In this document: in pieces, positions 12,422 to 23,800 of the stretch
Position numbering within the stretch: position 1 is the first letter of the stretch
Layout of the letters: each line of letters opens with the position of its first letter
Source of the DNA: Cochliopodium minus
Taxonomy: Eukaryota > Discosea > Himatismenida > Cochliopodiidae
NCBI GenBank assembly: GCA_024220525.1
Contig: JAMYWO010000053.1
Coordinates: 18,834 to 82,833 of the forward strand
DNA: 64,000 nt
Direction of reading: 5' to 3'
The notes under the pieces: generated by a model
Database searches by the model: none
What the model saw: only the letters and a program-made list of their open reading frames with translations
Told to the model about the DNA's origin: nothing
Made by a program: the position numbers and the translations under genes

Positions 12422-15082
12422 TTAAAAAGGAAATAACTTAATACAATCCCTTACTTCTTCTCTACCACTCTTTCCCAAAAGATCAAGAACATTCACTTTA
12501 TTAATGTCACTAATGGTTGGATTAGCTCCAAAATCAGCAAACAACTTGATGACATCTACTGACTTCGTAGAATCATTAAGACTGCAAACCCAGAAAAGAG
12601 GAGTCCTATTGTTGGATCCAATTTGATTTGGATCACATTTTCTTTCGAGAAGCAAATTGAGAATTTTAACATCATTGTATCCTACTGGTATGCAAGTTTT
12701 GTCTATAATGGAAAAATAAAAATAAAAACAATTTAAATAAAGTAAAATTAAAAATGAAATCAATAAAGGAAAAACTAAAATAAATATAAATTTGATAACC
12801 ATGTGTTGCATGATACAAATGATGAAGAGCGTTATGACCATCGTTATCAATACTAGTTGCATCAGCACCCATTTCAATCAAATAAATGATCAATTCTGGT
12901 TTGTATCTACAAGCCATATGAAGAGGAGTTATCGAATTCTTATCTTTGTGATTCACATATACATTGTATTCAAACAAAATTTGAATGGGAATTGCTTTTT
13001 CGATCATGTAAAACAAAGGTGTCCTTTTTTTATAATCTTCAATGTCTGGATTAACTCCATTTTGAAGAAAAAATGAAATTGTTTCAAGGGGTTCTTTTCT
13101 CCTTTTTTCATCCAATTTTAAGTATGTATTCAAAAGTGTGTCCCCTTTTTAAAAAGTAAATGAAAATAAATTGAAATAGAATTTAAGTAACATTATTTTA
13201 AATCAAATTTTGTTTAAAAATTTACCATCTCCACCCCTTATGTTAAGATCTGCTTTGAATTCGATCAATTTTTTCATTGTCTCTTGAGAATATTTCAAAT
13301 GCTTTAAGAACAAATGAGAGATTGTGTTTTTGGAGTATGATTGAGTGTTCACATTGAATCCATATTCCAAAAATAAAGAAATATATTCACTCAAATTGTT
13401 GGAGAAAACATCACTATCAAAAATTTGCAAAGGAAAGGGACTCCTTCCTTCAGGTGAAACAAAATTGGGATCATACTTGTTTTCCAAGAAAGATTTCACC
13501 AATGAAACTGACATATACTTGTCATTTTTGTATAGAGTCTCGAGTGCATTTTTCTTTTTAGAGTTAACGCGGTGTGGATCAGTTTTGTTTTCAAGAAAAA
13601 ACTGAATGTATTCTAATTTCTTTTTCTCCAATTCTTCAGAACAGCTGTAAGAGTATTTAGGGCGAAATTCAATGATTTCATGAAGAATAGAAATTTCTTT
13701 GAAAAAATATAATTCAGAAAATATTTAATATTGAACAAATTTAAAGATAATATTAAATTGAATTAATAAAGAATTGAAATTAAAATGAATTTTGTTAGTA
13801 AAAATAATCGATAATAGGATCAATTTTAATCAACATAAAAAATGATAATATGATAATTTGAATCACATTGATCAATAATATAGCATCTTATGTTGATTAT
13901 ATAAAAGAACTAGATTATATGGCGCAGATTAAATTCTCACAAAAAATTTTCAATCTAAAAAAAAATTTACCTTTAGGGTTAATGTCAACTCCTTTTTCAA
14001 TCAACTTTTTGCAAACAGGAATGAAATTTTCGATATATTCTAGCTGATAAATCAAACATCTAAAAGGTCCTCCATGCGTTTTAATGTTATTAATGAGATA
14101 CTCAGGACTTTCAGAGAAAGAAAAAAACAAGTCAATAATCTCTGGTGTAATTTTTTGGTGTCGATGAAGCGCAAATTCAAAGACTGATGCTTTTTTATCA
14201 TCCAATGAATCAGAAATCAATCCTCCTTTTTTCTCTGAAATTTCAGTAAAAATGTCTCCTTTGTACTCAACAAATAACTTTTTAAAGAAAAAAAAACATT
14301 TAAAAATTTCAAGTTAAACAAAAATAATTATTCTTGAAAATTGATATCCTTTTAAAATTTACCTTTATTATTTCTGTTAGATCGGAATTGTAATTGTTAA
14401 ATATTGTGTGGAAAGGAGTGCGATTGTAAAAAGTGTGGAAAAAGTTGGGATCTGCCTTTTTGTTGAAAAATAATCTGAATATTTCCAAATTATATACTAT
14501 AGATGTAGAATTGCAATATTCAAACAAACTGTCCCTGTCATTTCTTATTGTCTTGCTTATATTTAATCCCTTATCAACCATCTTCAGCACTATCTCTAAA
14601 TCATTTATTTTTGCGAAATAAAGAAATAACTTGAGAATGTCTGATGCACCAAGCTTATAATCTGTATATTTGAGAAGATTTTTTGTATCATTTTTGTAAT
14701 GATAGTGATTTATTTCCAGTTTATTCTTCAATTTTCCTTCTTTCAGATATTCCTTAAATTCAGTATATGATATCGAATTATCTCCATCAACATCACAATC
14801 CTAATTTAGGAATAAAGTTAACAAAGCCTCTATTATAATTTCAGAAAATTCAAAATTATTTTATCTTACTTCGAACACTTCATACTTTTCAAATGAATAC
14901 TCCAATATTTTCAACTCAGGGTTTTGCAATACCATTAATTTTTGGAATTCATCGACCATCTTTCCAAATTCTTGATCATTTAAAGATCCACTCTTATCTT
15001 TATCATATTTCTTGAATAAACTCCTTAATTTCTTTTCATTTTCTGGGTTCTCAATTATATTCTTTTCTAATTTGTTTCCCAT
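12422..15082 (-). CDS. EF-hand and ankyrin-repeat protein
   Basis: A multi-exon gene. The first exon (15082 down to about 14872) starts MGNK, a possible myristoylation signal, and holds one canonical EF-hand loop (DKDKSGSLNDQE). The next exon brings a second (DVDGDNSISYTE). The following exons, about 14810-14362, 14270-13972, 13690-13226, 13150-12800 and 12705-12422, encode roughly fifteen degenerate ankyrin repeats with motifs such as DPNFFHTFYNRTPFHTIF, NSITPLHMACR and NRTPLFWVC. The protein is about 690 residues. The arrangement suggests a calcium-responsive scaffold, membrane-attached if myristoylated (inference). The last intron boundaries are estimated by eye. EF-hand plus ankyrin occurs in other protists, but the exact family is unknown. 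Confidence 0.8.
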
Positions 15083-15932
15083 TTCGTTTTTTTATTTTAA
15101 CACAAAGGTGAAGTTTTATATCAATTAAATTTATCAAGAATGAATGGAAAACATCTCTTTGAAAGATAAATTATTTGAATTTTGCTTAATGATGAATGAT
15201 TTGAGGATTACAGTAAAAAAAAAATAGATCTATAAAAAAAATCTATTTTCGATCAATAATCCTCGATTTTTAATATTTGAGAGGTCTTGTAGAAATAATA
15301 GATCATAGGATATAGATCTATCTTCTCGATCACTCTCAATGAATTTTTTATTATAACAAAAATATAAATATTTGGTTTTTTTTTTTTTTATTTTTCAGAT
15401 AATAATTAGAAAAATGAATCATATTGAGGATTGAAAAAGAAGAAAACTATCTGTGGACTTTAAAATTATAAATTAAATGAAAATAAGGATTATAATGAAA
15501 TATTTTTTGAAATATAAGTCTTAATTGTTAGAAATTTTTAAATTTTAATGTCAGAACAGTTGTGAAGAAAATAGAGCACACAGATTTGTACTTATTCTCC
15601 CTTTACCATCCTTTTTATTGTCAGAAATCTCTTATAAAAATTATAATACAAAGTAATTATATTTATCGACTAAATTTCTTTATTAAAATGGAATAATCAT
15701 CTATCTATAAATATAAATTATAGAAGAGAACCATCCAAAATATAAAAATCGAATTTTTTTTTTTTTATATTTTTAATATTGCTTATTTTGCACAATAGAA
15801 ACAACAAAACACCATTTCAATTTAATAAGAATCCTTTAAAAATTTCAACCATGTGGTTAAAAAATGGTTTTGATTGGAAAGGGTTTGGTTATTGGAAAAT
15901 AATATTTTTTATTTCAAATTCAAAAAAAAAAA
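15083..15932. other. Divergent intergenic region
   Basis: 850 bp of AT-rich DNA between two divergently transcribed genes (ankyrin on minus, KNOP1-like on plus). It contains short poly-A/T tracts. No ORF with splice support and no RNA gene is seen; both promoters must lie here. Confidence 0.5.
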
Positions 15933-16622
15933 ATGGAAAAGGAAAATAAAAAAAGAAAAAGAGAGAACAAAGAAACAAATGAAACACCATCAGAAAAGAG
16001 CACAACATTAATTGACGATAAAGATATAAAAAAAGAAAAAAGACTGAAAAAATCAATCAAAAAATATAGAGGAAAATATAAAGAATCGAAAGAAAAAAGC
16101 AAGAAAGAGGAGATATCAAATGAAGATAAAGAGGAATTGAAATCAAAGATGAAGAAAATCAAGAGGAAAATAAAAGATAAAAAAGAAGAATTGAAGAATT
16201 TGGAAAAGACAAAAAACGAAAAAAAAGAAAAGGAAAAAGAGAAAGAAGAAAAATCGAAAAAGAAAAAATCAAAAAAGGAGAAGAAAAGTAAAGTAGAGGA
16301 GGTGAAAGAAAAAGGAGACAAAAAAAAAGAAAGCAAAACTGAAACAAAAAAAACTGAAACGAAACAAAACGAAACAAACCATAGCTTTAACAATTGGGAG
16401 TCTTCACAATTTCAAAGCAACAATGTCAAAGATAAGTTCTTGAAGCTGATGGGAGCAAAAAAGAGCGGGAATAATATTGGGAGTAGCAACAATAGCCAAC
16501 CCACCAACAAATCTTCTGTGAATGTAAAGGTGAATCAAAGGATAGAGAAAGATCTCGAAAAACAATTCAGTCTTTCTGTAGATCACTCTGGACAAAGATT
16601 TGGTCTCGGATTTAAAAATTAA
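15933..16622 (+). CDS. KNOP1/SMAP-domain lysine-rich nucleolar-type protein
   Basis: A single exon of 229 residues. Residues 1-150 are almost entirely Lys/Glu-rich with charged runs, likely disordered or coiled coil. The C-terminal 80 residues fold into the small-acidic-protein (SMAP) domain found in KNOP1: KDKFLKLMGAKKSG, then RIEKDLEKQFSLSVDHSGQ and RFGLGF at the very end. Members are nucleolar and of poorly known function. Assignment rests on the FLKLMG...LEKQF...GLGF pattern. No intron. The basic tail and domain place it in the nucleus by inference. Confidence 0.75.
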   Translation: MEKENKKRKRENKETNETPSEKSTTLIDDKDIKKEKRLKKSIKKYRGKYKESKEKSKKEEISNEDKEELKSKMKKIKRKIKDKKEELKNLEKTKNEKKEKEKEKEEKSKKKKSKKEKKSKVEEVKEKGDKKKESKTETKKTETKQNETNHSFNNWESSQFQSNNVKDKFLKLMGAKKSGNNIGSSNNSQPTNKSSVNVKVNQRIEKDLEKQFSLSVDHSGQRFGLGFKN

Positions 16623-16713
16623 TTTGTTCATTTATTTAAATAAGGAAATAATTAAATAAAAATCAACTTATATTTATAAATTAAATAATTTAAATAATCT
16701 TTTCTTTTTTGTT

Positions 16714-17832
16714 TCAAAACTCCATCGATCTGATTTTCTCTATGGCAGTGACGTGTCCTTTTTGAGCTGCCAACTTGTAATAACGGTAAGCCGATTTCAA
16801 ATCTGGTTCATTTTGAGTTTCGAAAATAAGTCCGAGTCTATACCTAAAGAAATAGAAGAAGAAAAATTTATTTTTAAAATTAAATAAAAAAAGAATTTAT
16901 TTTACATCGAATCTCTGTCACCTTTTTTTTTATTAAATAAAATTAAATTCAAATTTGTTTGACTAAAAAAAATTTTTTTTTTTTTACCTCTTGCAGCTCC
17001 TATTTGAAAGAGTTTGATTGCTCGTTCAGGATTCTCGTCTTCAATTAAATTTGCAAGGTTGTAGATGGAGTCAGAGTCTCCCAATTTCCATCCTATTTCA
17101 TACAATTCAATGGCTCTGGTTAAATTTTGTTTTACATCTTCTCCTACTAAATAATTTTTTATTTTTTTTTTAAAAAAACCATTTTTCGTTTCATCTTTGA
17201 ATAAATAAGTATTTACATTGATATATTCTTGCAAGATTGTATGCAGAGTCTGGATCTCCTCTTTCTAACGCTCTTTGGTACAATTCTATTGTTTTTTTGA
17301 TGTTTTTTTTGACTCCATTTCCTTTTTTTTTTTTGGAAATTGATTTTAATATTTCACTGAATTAAAAAATAAATTAAAAAGACCTTGATGATATAATCTG
17401 GCGAGATTATACATTGCTGGTGCATGTCCATATGATGCAGATTGTTCATAAAGAGTCTTTGAATATATTTCAAAATTTATTTCGAATAAACATAAAAAAA
17501 AAAAATCATACAGCTGCTTTTTCATAATTCGGAGGATATCTATTTGCATAATCTAAAGCTTCTTCAAAGTAAAACAATCCTTTATCCTCTTTTTTTTTTT
17601 TTTTGGGAGATTTATTTTGAAAAAAAATCCATTTTAAAACTATTATTTATTTATACTCACCTTTCAAATAGGATACCACATAGGATGTAATCACTATTGC
17701 TGCCAAAAATCCTATTATAGCGAAATAATAATATTTTGGGAATGGTTTTTTAATCTCTTTAATTTTTGGAACAAAATTTGGATTTTTATGAACATAATTA
17801 AATGGCAATGGTTTCAGCTTTTGTTTCTTCAT
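16714..17832 (-). CDS. Membrane-anchored SEL1-repeat protein
   Basis: The first exon (17832 to about 17660) encodes a basic N-terminus and one transmembrane helix (YYYFAIIGFLAAIVITSYVV), so a signal-anchored protein. Following exons carry SEL1 repeats: ASYGHAPAMYNLARLYHQG, GDPDSAYNLARIY, LGDSDSIYNLANLI with ENPERAIKLFQIGAARG, DSMYRLGLIFE, and KGHVTAIEKI at the end (TGA at 16716-16714). One exon of 16 nt (16921-16906) completes G-D-R-D-S-M. The organisation resembles small SEL1L-like or mitochondrial COA7-type proteins; which one cannot be said. Middle exon borders are approximate. Confidence 0.72.
16906..16921 (-). other. 16-nt microexon of the SEL1 membrane gene
   Basis: GTGACAGAGATTCGAT lies between an aaaag acceptor and a gtaaaa donor. 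It takes the phase from 1 to 2 and joins AARG to YRLGLIFE through D-R-D-S-M, completing a SEL1 repeat. Confidence 0.75.
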
Positions 17833-18306
17833 TTTTTTTTTTTTTTAATTTAATTTTAAAATTTAAAATTTTTTTTCATGAAATTCTTCTGTCATAGAAC
17901 ATCAGTCTGTTTGATTTATTCATTTTAAAAGATCTGGGGTTTGGAATCTAATAATAAGAAAAAAAATAAAATAAAGTTAAACAATAGAAACTTTAGTTAA
18001 TTTATTTTGGATTATTATACTTTTTTCAAAATACTGTTAATTACAGTTTTAAAAGTTTGATTCTTGATTTTTTACAAATGTAACTTCTTCACTCTAATAG
18101 AATGGGAAGTATTTTTTTTTGAGGACTAAATTGTAAAAAAACTTACGCTTCATGACTGGTTAGAACTTAGATCTGAAAATTGAATTGAAAAACTAAAAAA
18201 AATTCTTTCCCATCAAGTTAAACCAAACACAAAATAAAAAAAACCAACTCCAAAATTAATAAAAAAAAAAATTGAATTTTATCAACAAAACAAGCAAAAA
18301 ATTAAA
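17833..18306. other. Divergent intergenic region
   Basis: 474 bp between divergent starts (SEL1 membrane protein on minus, PPCS on plus). AT-rich; no ORF or RNA gene seen. It must hold both promoters. Confidence 0.45.
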
Positions 18307-19620
18307 ATGCAAAAGGATAATAAAAAAGGATCAATGAAATTGACAGATTCTCTTAAAATCAAAAAAGGAGGGATTACATTTGAAAATGATCAAGAAATTG
18401 AAAATTTTTTCAAGATTACAGATCCACCCAAAAATTTTGATGAATCGATGGAAAAAGTGAAGGAATTCATCAAATTTCATAATAATAAAAAGATTGCATT
18501 TGTCACTGTAAAATTTAGAATTCAATTAATTAATATACATATATATGGCTTATTCTTTCCTAAATTATCTAAATTACCTTTATTCATAAAATAAAATTTT
18601 AGTCAGGTGGGACAACAGTGCCAATAGAAAAAAATACTGTGAGATTTTTGGATAATTTCAGTGGTGGATCAAGAGGATCCACCTCTACAGAATATTTTCT
18701 AAAGAAAGATTATGCAGGTAAAAAAAAAAATTTTTTCCTCGCTTTCAAATTCAATTTATATTTTTTTATATTTTTAGTGATCTTTCTCTTCAGAAAGAAT
18801 TCACTTCAACCATTCAGCAGAAGATTTATGATCTCCGAAAATTCCAATTTCTTGGATTATATCGAAGAATATGCTGATAATGGGAATCGATTGAGAGTGA
18901 TTGATACATCAACCGAAAGAGTAACCAAAGTATGGAGGGAAAGCAAAGAAGTATCGAATAAACAAACATTATTGAAAATCCCTTTTGTATCGGTACATGA
19001 TTACCTTTATTTTTTGAAGGAGATATCTATTGAATTGAATTCAATTGGAAATAAGGCTCTCATATATGCTGCAGCGGTAAAAAAAATATTGATTATATTA
19101 TGACAATGGATCAATTCACAATACATATTACTTTCAATAATTGATTTAATATATTTTTTTTTCACCAGGCTGTTTCCGACTTTTATATCCCTTTCAATGA
19201 AATGTCTGAGCATAAGATCCAATCATCAAGAGAACCTTTGATACTCACTTTAAAGCCTGTCCCCAAAATGTTGAAACCATTGGTTGATTCATGGTGTCCA
19301 AAAGCATTTGTTGTATCATTTAAGGTATATTCAAAAAAAATTCATTTTAGCTTATAATTCCTTTTTTCTAGTTGGAGACAGAAAATTCTATTTTGCAATC
19401 AAAAGCATTTTATTCCATTGAGAAATATCAACATCAAATTGTTATTGGAAACTTGTTGCAGAGCCATAAAGATAGTGTTATTTTATATTTTAAAAATAAA
19501 GATCAAAAGCCCGCACTCATACAACGAACAGAAGAAGAAATATCAAACAGTGTCGATATTGAAAAGCATATTGTCGACTATCTTTATAATGAACATGCTT
19601 CTTTTTGTAATTGGAATTGA
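18307..19620 (+). CDS. PPCS: Phosphopantothenate-cysteine ligase (PPCS)
   Basis: PPCS joins 4'-phosphopantothenate to cysteine with nucleotide triphosphate hydrolysis, the second step of coenzyme A synthesis after pantothenate kinase, in the cytosol. Five exons: 18307-18507, 18603 to about 18717, about 18779-19075, about 19170-19324 and 19372-19620. Family signatures are [19 protein letters not shown] with [14 protein letters not shown] (nucleotide-binding loop), [31 protein letters not shown], and [19 protein letters not shown] with VVSFKLETE. The architecture is that of the stand-alone eukaryotic enzyme, not the bacterial CoaBC fusion. Length about 300 residues, normal. Confidence 0.93.
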
Positions 19621-19822
19621 TAAAAAGAGATTTTGATATTTTATTTTTAATATAAACTCATTCACTCACATATTTTTGTCCCCTATTTTATTTCATGTGT
19701 TTCAAAATGTGTATGATTCCAAACAACAAATTAAATCAAATGGAAAACAAACATTTTTGCTCTCACATAAAATAAAATAAATTAAAAAAAAATCTCTTTA
19801 TAAAAATCTTCATATCAATAAA

Positions 19823-20637
19823 ATGAGCACAAGGTAACTTATTTTCTCCTAATTCCCAAACAATCATTTTTATATTTTAACCTATAATTTTCTTAATATA
19901 TTTTAATAAAGAGCATCAGCATCATCAGTTTTTCCCCATAACATTGATAAAGTATGGAAATTGGTTTCTGATTTCACTTTCCCATCTCAAGTAAAAAAAC
20001 ACATTAATAAATCTACAACAAATAATTTTAAAAATACATTCCTTTATAAAAAAATATAAAGTTTTCCACCATTGAATCTGTTAACATCCAAGATAATAAA
20101 GGAAGAACTGAAGTAGGAGCTGTTCGTTTGGTAAAGGTAAAGAGATATAATAAAAAGAGGATAAAAATAAAAAGAAATAAACCTAAATATAAAACAAACA
20201 AATTAATCAATAACAATTATTCTCAAAGTGGAAATCTGGTGAAGAACAAAAGGTAAATTAATTTCATTCAAATTTCTTAAATATATCAAAAACTAAATTT
20301 CATTTTTTTTATATTCACAATAGCAAAGATTGTTGGCACTTTCTGAACTCGATTACTATTTGAGTTGGGAAACTGTGGAGGCAAACCATGAGACTGAATC
20401 ATCAGCAAAAATCTCTACTATTAGACTTTATAGAATAACTGAGAACGATCACACTCTTGTAGTATGGAGTTCCGATTTCTCATCTGATATCAATTACACG
20501 TAAAAAAAAACTTTATTTTTATTGTTTGTTGTTCTTAAATTTTATTCCTTTATAAAAATAGTTCTCTTAATTTTGAAAGAAAAGCATACCAACAAAACTT
20601 GTCTGAATTACGTGATGCTGTCAACAATACCAAATAA
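19823..20637 (+). CDS. SRPBCC (START/Bet v 1-like) small lipid-binding-fold protein
   Basis: Six exons. The first is only 11 nt (19823-19833; M-S-T-R) and another is 24 nt (20229-20252; WKSGEEQK). The assembled protein of about 150 residues has the helix-grip order: SVFPHNIDKVWKLVSDFTFPS at the N-terminus, then an IESV...GAVRLVKW beta pair, LSELDYYLSWETVE, STIRLYRITENDHTLVVWSSDF, and a long C-terminal helix FERKAYQQNLSELRDAV. This is the polyketide-cyclase/START-like layout, a cavity for hydrophobic ligands. Ligand and role are unknown. Splice phases agree throughout. Confidence 0.72.
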
Positions 20638-20839
20638 GAGAATTTCAAATAAACTTTTAAAAAGAAAAATAAATCTTAAATAATTTCAATTATTGCATCT
20701 TTGGAATGAGATAATCTTTCCTTTATCAACATCGTTTTCTTTGATATAACTATACTTTTAAATATAATTAAAAATAAAAAAAAAAATTAAAAAATATATA
20801 ACCAGTATATTTAAAAAAAAAAATAACACATTTTAAGAA

Positions 20840-23800
20840 ATGGATAATGAAAAAATTGGACAAGAATATGAATCTTCTGTATCCGTACAACAAGTATTAG
20901 AAACAATTTCGGATACCATTTTGCAAATTGTTCTTTTTCAAGTTGAAGCAAAAGAGAATCAAAGTCATCTTGTAAATTTGAATATGAAGCCTTTACTTGA
21001 ATCGATGAGATATTTGGTTGATTTGGCAAGAAAGAAAACAGAGAAATGGCCCGGTAAAGAAGAAGAAAAGAACAAACAGAATATGTTCAAAGCTTGTGAT
21101 ACCATGACAAAGGCGATGGACACCATCGAAAAATCAATGGAAATTTTAGCCAAAGATAAATACCATAAAAAAGCTAAAGATGATTTGTTATGGTATTTAA
21201 AAGAATTGATTAAGAAATATTTGATATTGCCTCTCAATTTGATTTATATTTTTGATTCATTAAACTTATTTATATTTATAGGGCTGCAAGAACTGTTGTT
21301 CAATGTACAGTCACATTATTGCAAATTGCTGATAATTACGTAATACTTGATTTCCTTTATTTAATACTTGATTATAATAATCTTAAATACAAAAAAATAA
21401 ACTCTGAATTGCCATCAGGATATCAGAAAAATCATCAATGGAGCAAAAGCATCTGAAGAAGAACAAAATAAAATTATGGAATTGGAAGATATGGGCGGTC
21501 TCCCAGAATTGATCGTAAATTCAATAAAAATATGGTTTATAATCTTTTTTAACGTACCAATTTTCTTTATTATATCAGAGAAAATACATTTTTGAGGTAG
21601 TAAATCTTGCAAAAACAGGTATATATATCAAATTTTTATTAGAACATTAATCTTAAATATGGATATACCTTCAATATTCATTTTTCTAATTTAGTGGAAT
21701 CAAGAGTGAATTATATTCCTGATCCTACCATAGCAAAGAAGTTCAGAGAAGCAAATAAAGTGGTCACCGAATTGCCAGAGCCATTGATTCAAATGCAAGT
21801 CACCGGAAAAACACAAGAGTAAAATCAAATATTTAATCGTATAAAATTTAATCTAAAGAAATATTTAAAATATTAAATTTATAAATCATCAATTACATCT
21901 ATTTTTTTAAAATAGTAACGAACAAATGTTACAAACTGCAAAGGAGCACGACAAAAAGTTGAAGGATGCATTCAAGCAATTGATCAAGTTGGCAAAACTC
22001 TCATCACAAGAAATGTTCGCAGGTATTGATCTTGATCTCAATCCTCTCGATGATGATGATCCAAATAAGAGATTACAAACTCAGGATGTAAAACAAACAT
22101 CAATACCTTCCTTTTTTTTTTAATTTTTAATAGGTTACTTTGAATGATCTTGCTAAAAAACTCCAAACTCATCTCGAGAATAACAGTCCTCAAAAAGTTT
22201 TGCAAACTATCGCATTAATCCAAGACAAAGCTAACGATCAACTTCGTTTGGGAAAAGAAGCAGAGATGAGCGAGACTGATCCAAAGTAATTTTTTTTTTT
22301 TTAATAAGGAGTGTAATTTTGTCTTCAACACTTTTTTTTTAGCAAAAGAGATATTCTCCATGCAGCAGCTTGTAATCAATCAACCAATAATTTTTTTAAA
22401 ATAAAAATTCTTACTTTTTTTATTACTACCAGCAAACTTGGCTAATGCTATCAAAGGTTTGGTTGATAACGCAAAGGGATATGCAGAGAATCCAGTTGAG
22501 GAGAAAAAGAAGAAAGTATTTCAAGCAATAGACAGTGTTTTGAATGCATCTGATAACATGAAAAAAGCACAAGCAATGCCTGATCACTTTGATAAGGCTG
22601 CAGAAAATGTTTCTTTGGTAATTCTTTAAAATTTTTTTTTTTAATAAAATTTATTTATTGATTTTAGATGTTGGCTAATCTTGGAGATCTCGTCAGATTT
22701 GGAAACGAAAAAGAAGCTGTGTATATTAATTTTTCTTTATTTCTATTCTCAAGATAGTTATTCATTTTGATTAACTTGTTTATAGTGAGGTTGTTAAAAA
22801 AGTTATTGGAGGTATTCAAGAACAAGTTAAACAAGCACAACAAGTTAAATTTGGTAAATTTTTTAACTTTAGTTTTTATTTATTTTTATGATTAAAATTT
22901 TTTTTTGTTTATTTGTAATTAAATAGAAAGAGGACCTAATCAAAAGAAAGCAATGCAAATCGCAGTGGAACAAATGAAGCCTATCTTGTCAGGTCTATTG
23001 AATTCCACAAAGGGAGTCCTCGCTAACAAAAGTGGCAAAGACGCTCCAAAGTTTTTGAAAGCATTTGATGTTGCTTTACAAAATGCAGAAGATTACAGCA
23101 AAAAAATTGAATCACTCGCCCATCCTGAAAAATCTGTAGAGGTTTGCGAGACCCCTTCTGAAAAACTTTTGGGAGTTGCTAGAAAAGTCGACAACGCTAT
23201 TGATGAACTTTGGAATGCCAGTACCGAAGACATCGTACCAAAATACAAAAACCTTTCTGCTGTTGTAGGAGAAGAAGTATTGATGGGTAAAAAAAATTTT
23301 TTTTTATTTTCTTTTTTTTGAATTAATCATTTTTTCCCAACAAATAATTTTTTTTTTAGCAAAGAACATGGGACATCCTCAAGAAGCACAAAAACTACAA
23401 AAGGCATTAGAAGGATTGCTCAATCCTATCAGTAAAAAAATTTTTTTTTTAAAAATCATTTAGATAATTTTATTCATTTCATTATCAAAATTTTTATTTT
23501 ATTTTTATTTTTTTTTTTAGAAAATTATGCCAAAGATCCTAAAGACCCTAAGAACCAAAAAGAGTTGGACTATGCTCTTTCAAACATCCAAAATGCACAA
23601 CAAGAGTTGTTAGGCAAGGCTCTTACTCCTAAAGAAATTGCTTTCAATTCTGGTGTTGGTTTGAAAAAACATGGTGCTGATTTGATTGATGCCATCAAAG
23701 CAGGTGACACAAGAAGAGCAGGAAAACTCCTTGATGAAGTTCAAAGAGATTTACTTAGTCAAGCTAAGGCATTGAGATCTATTCCTGGTATAATTATTTT

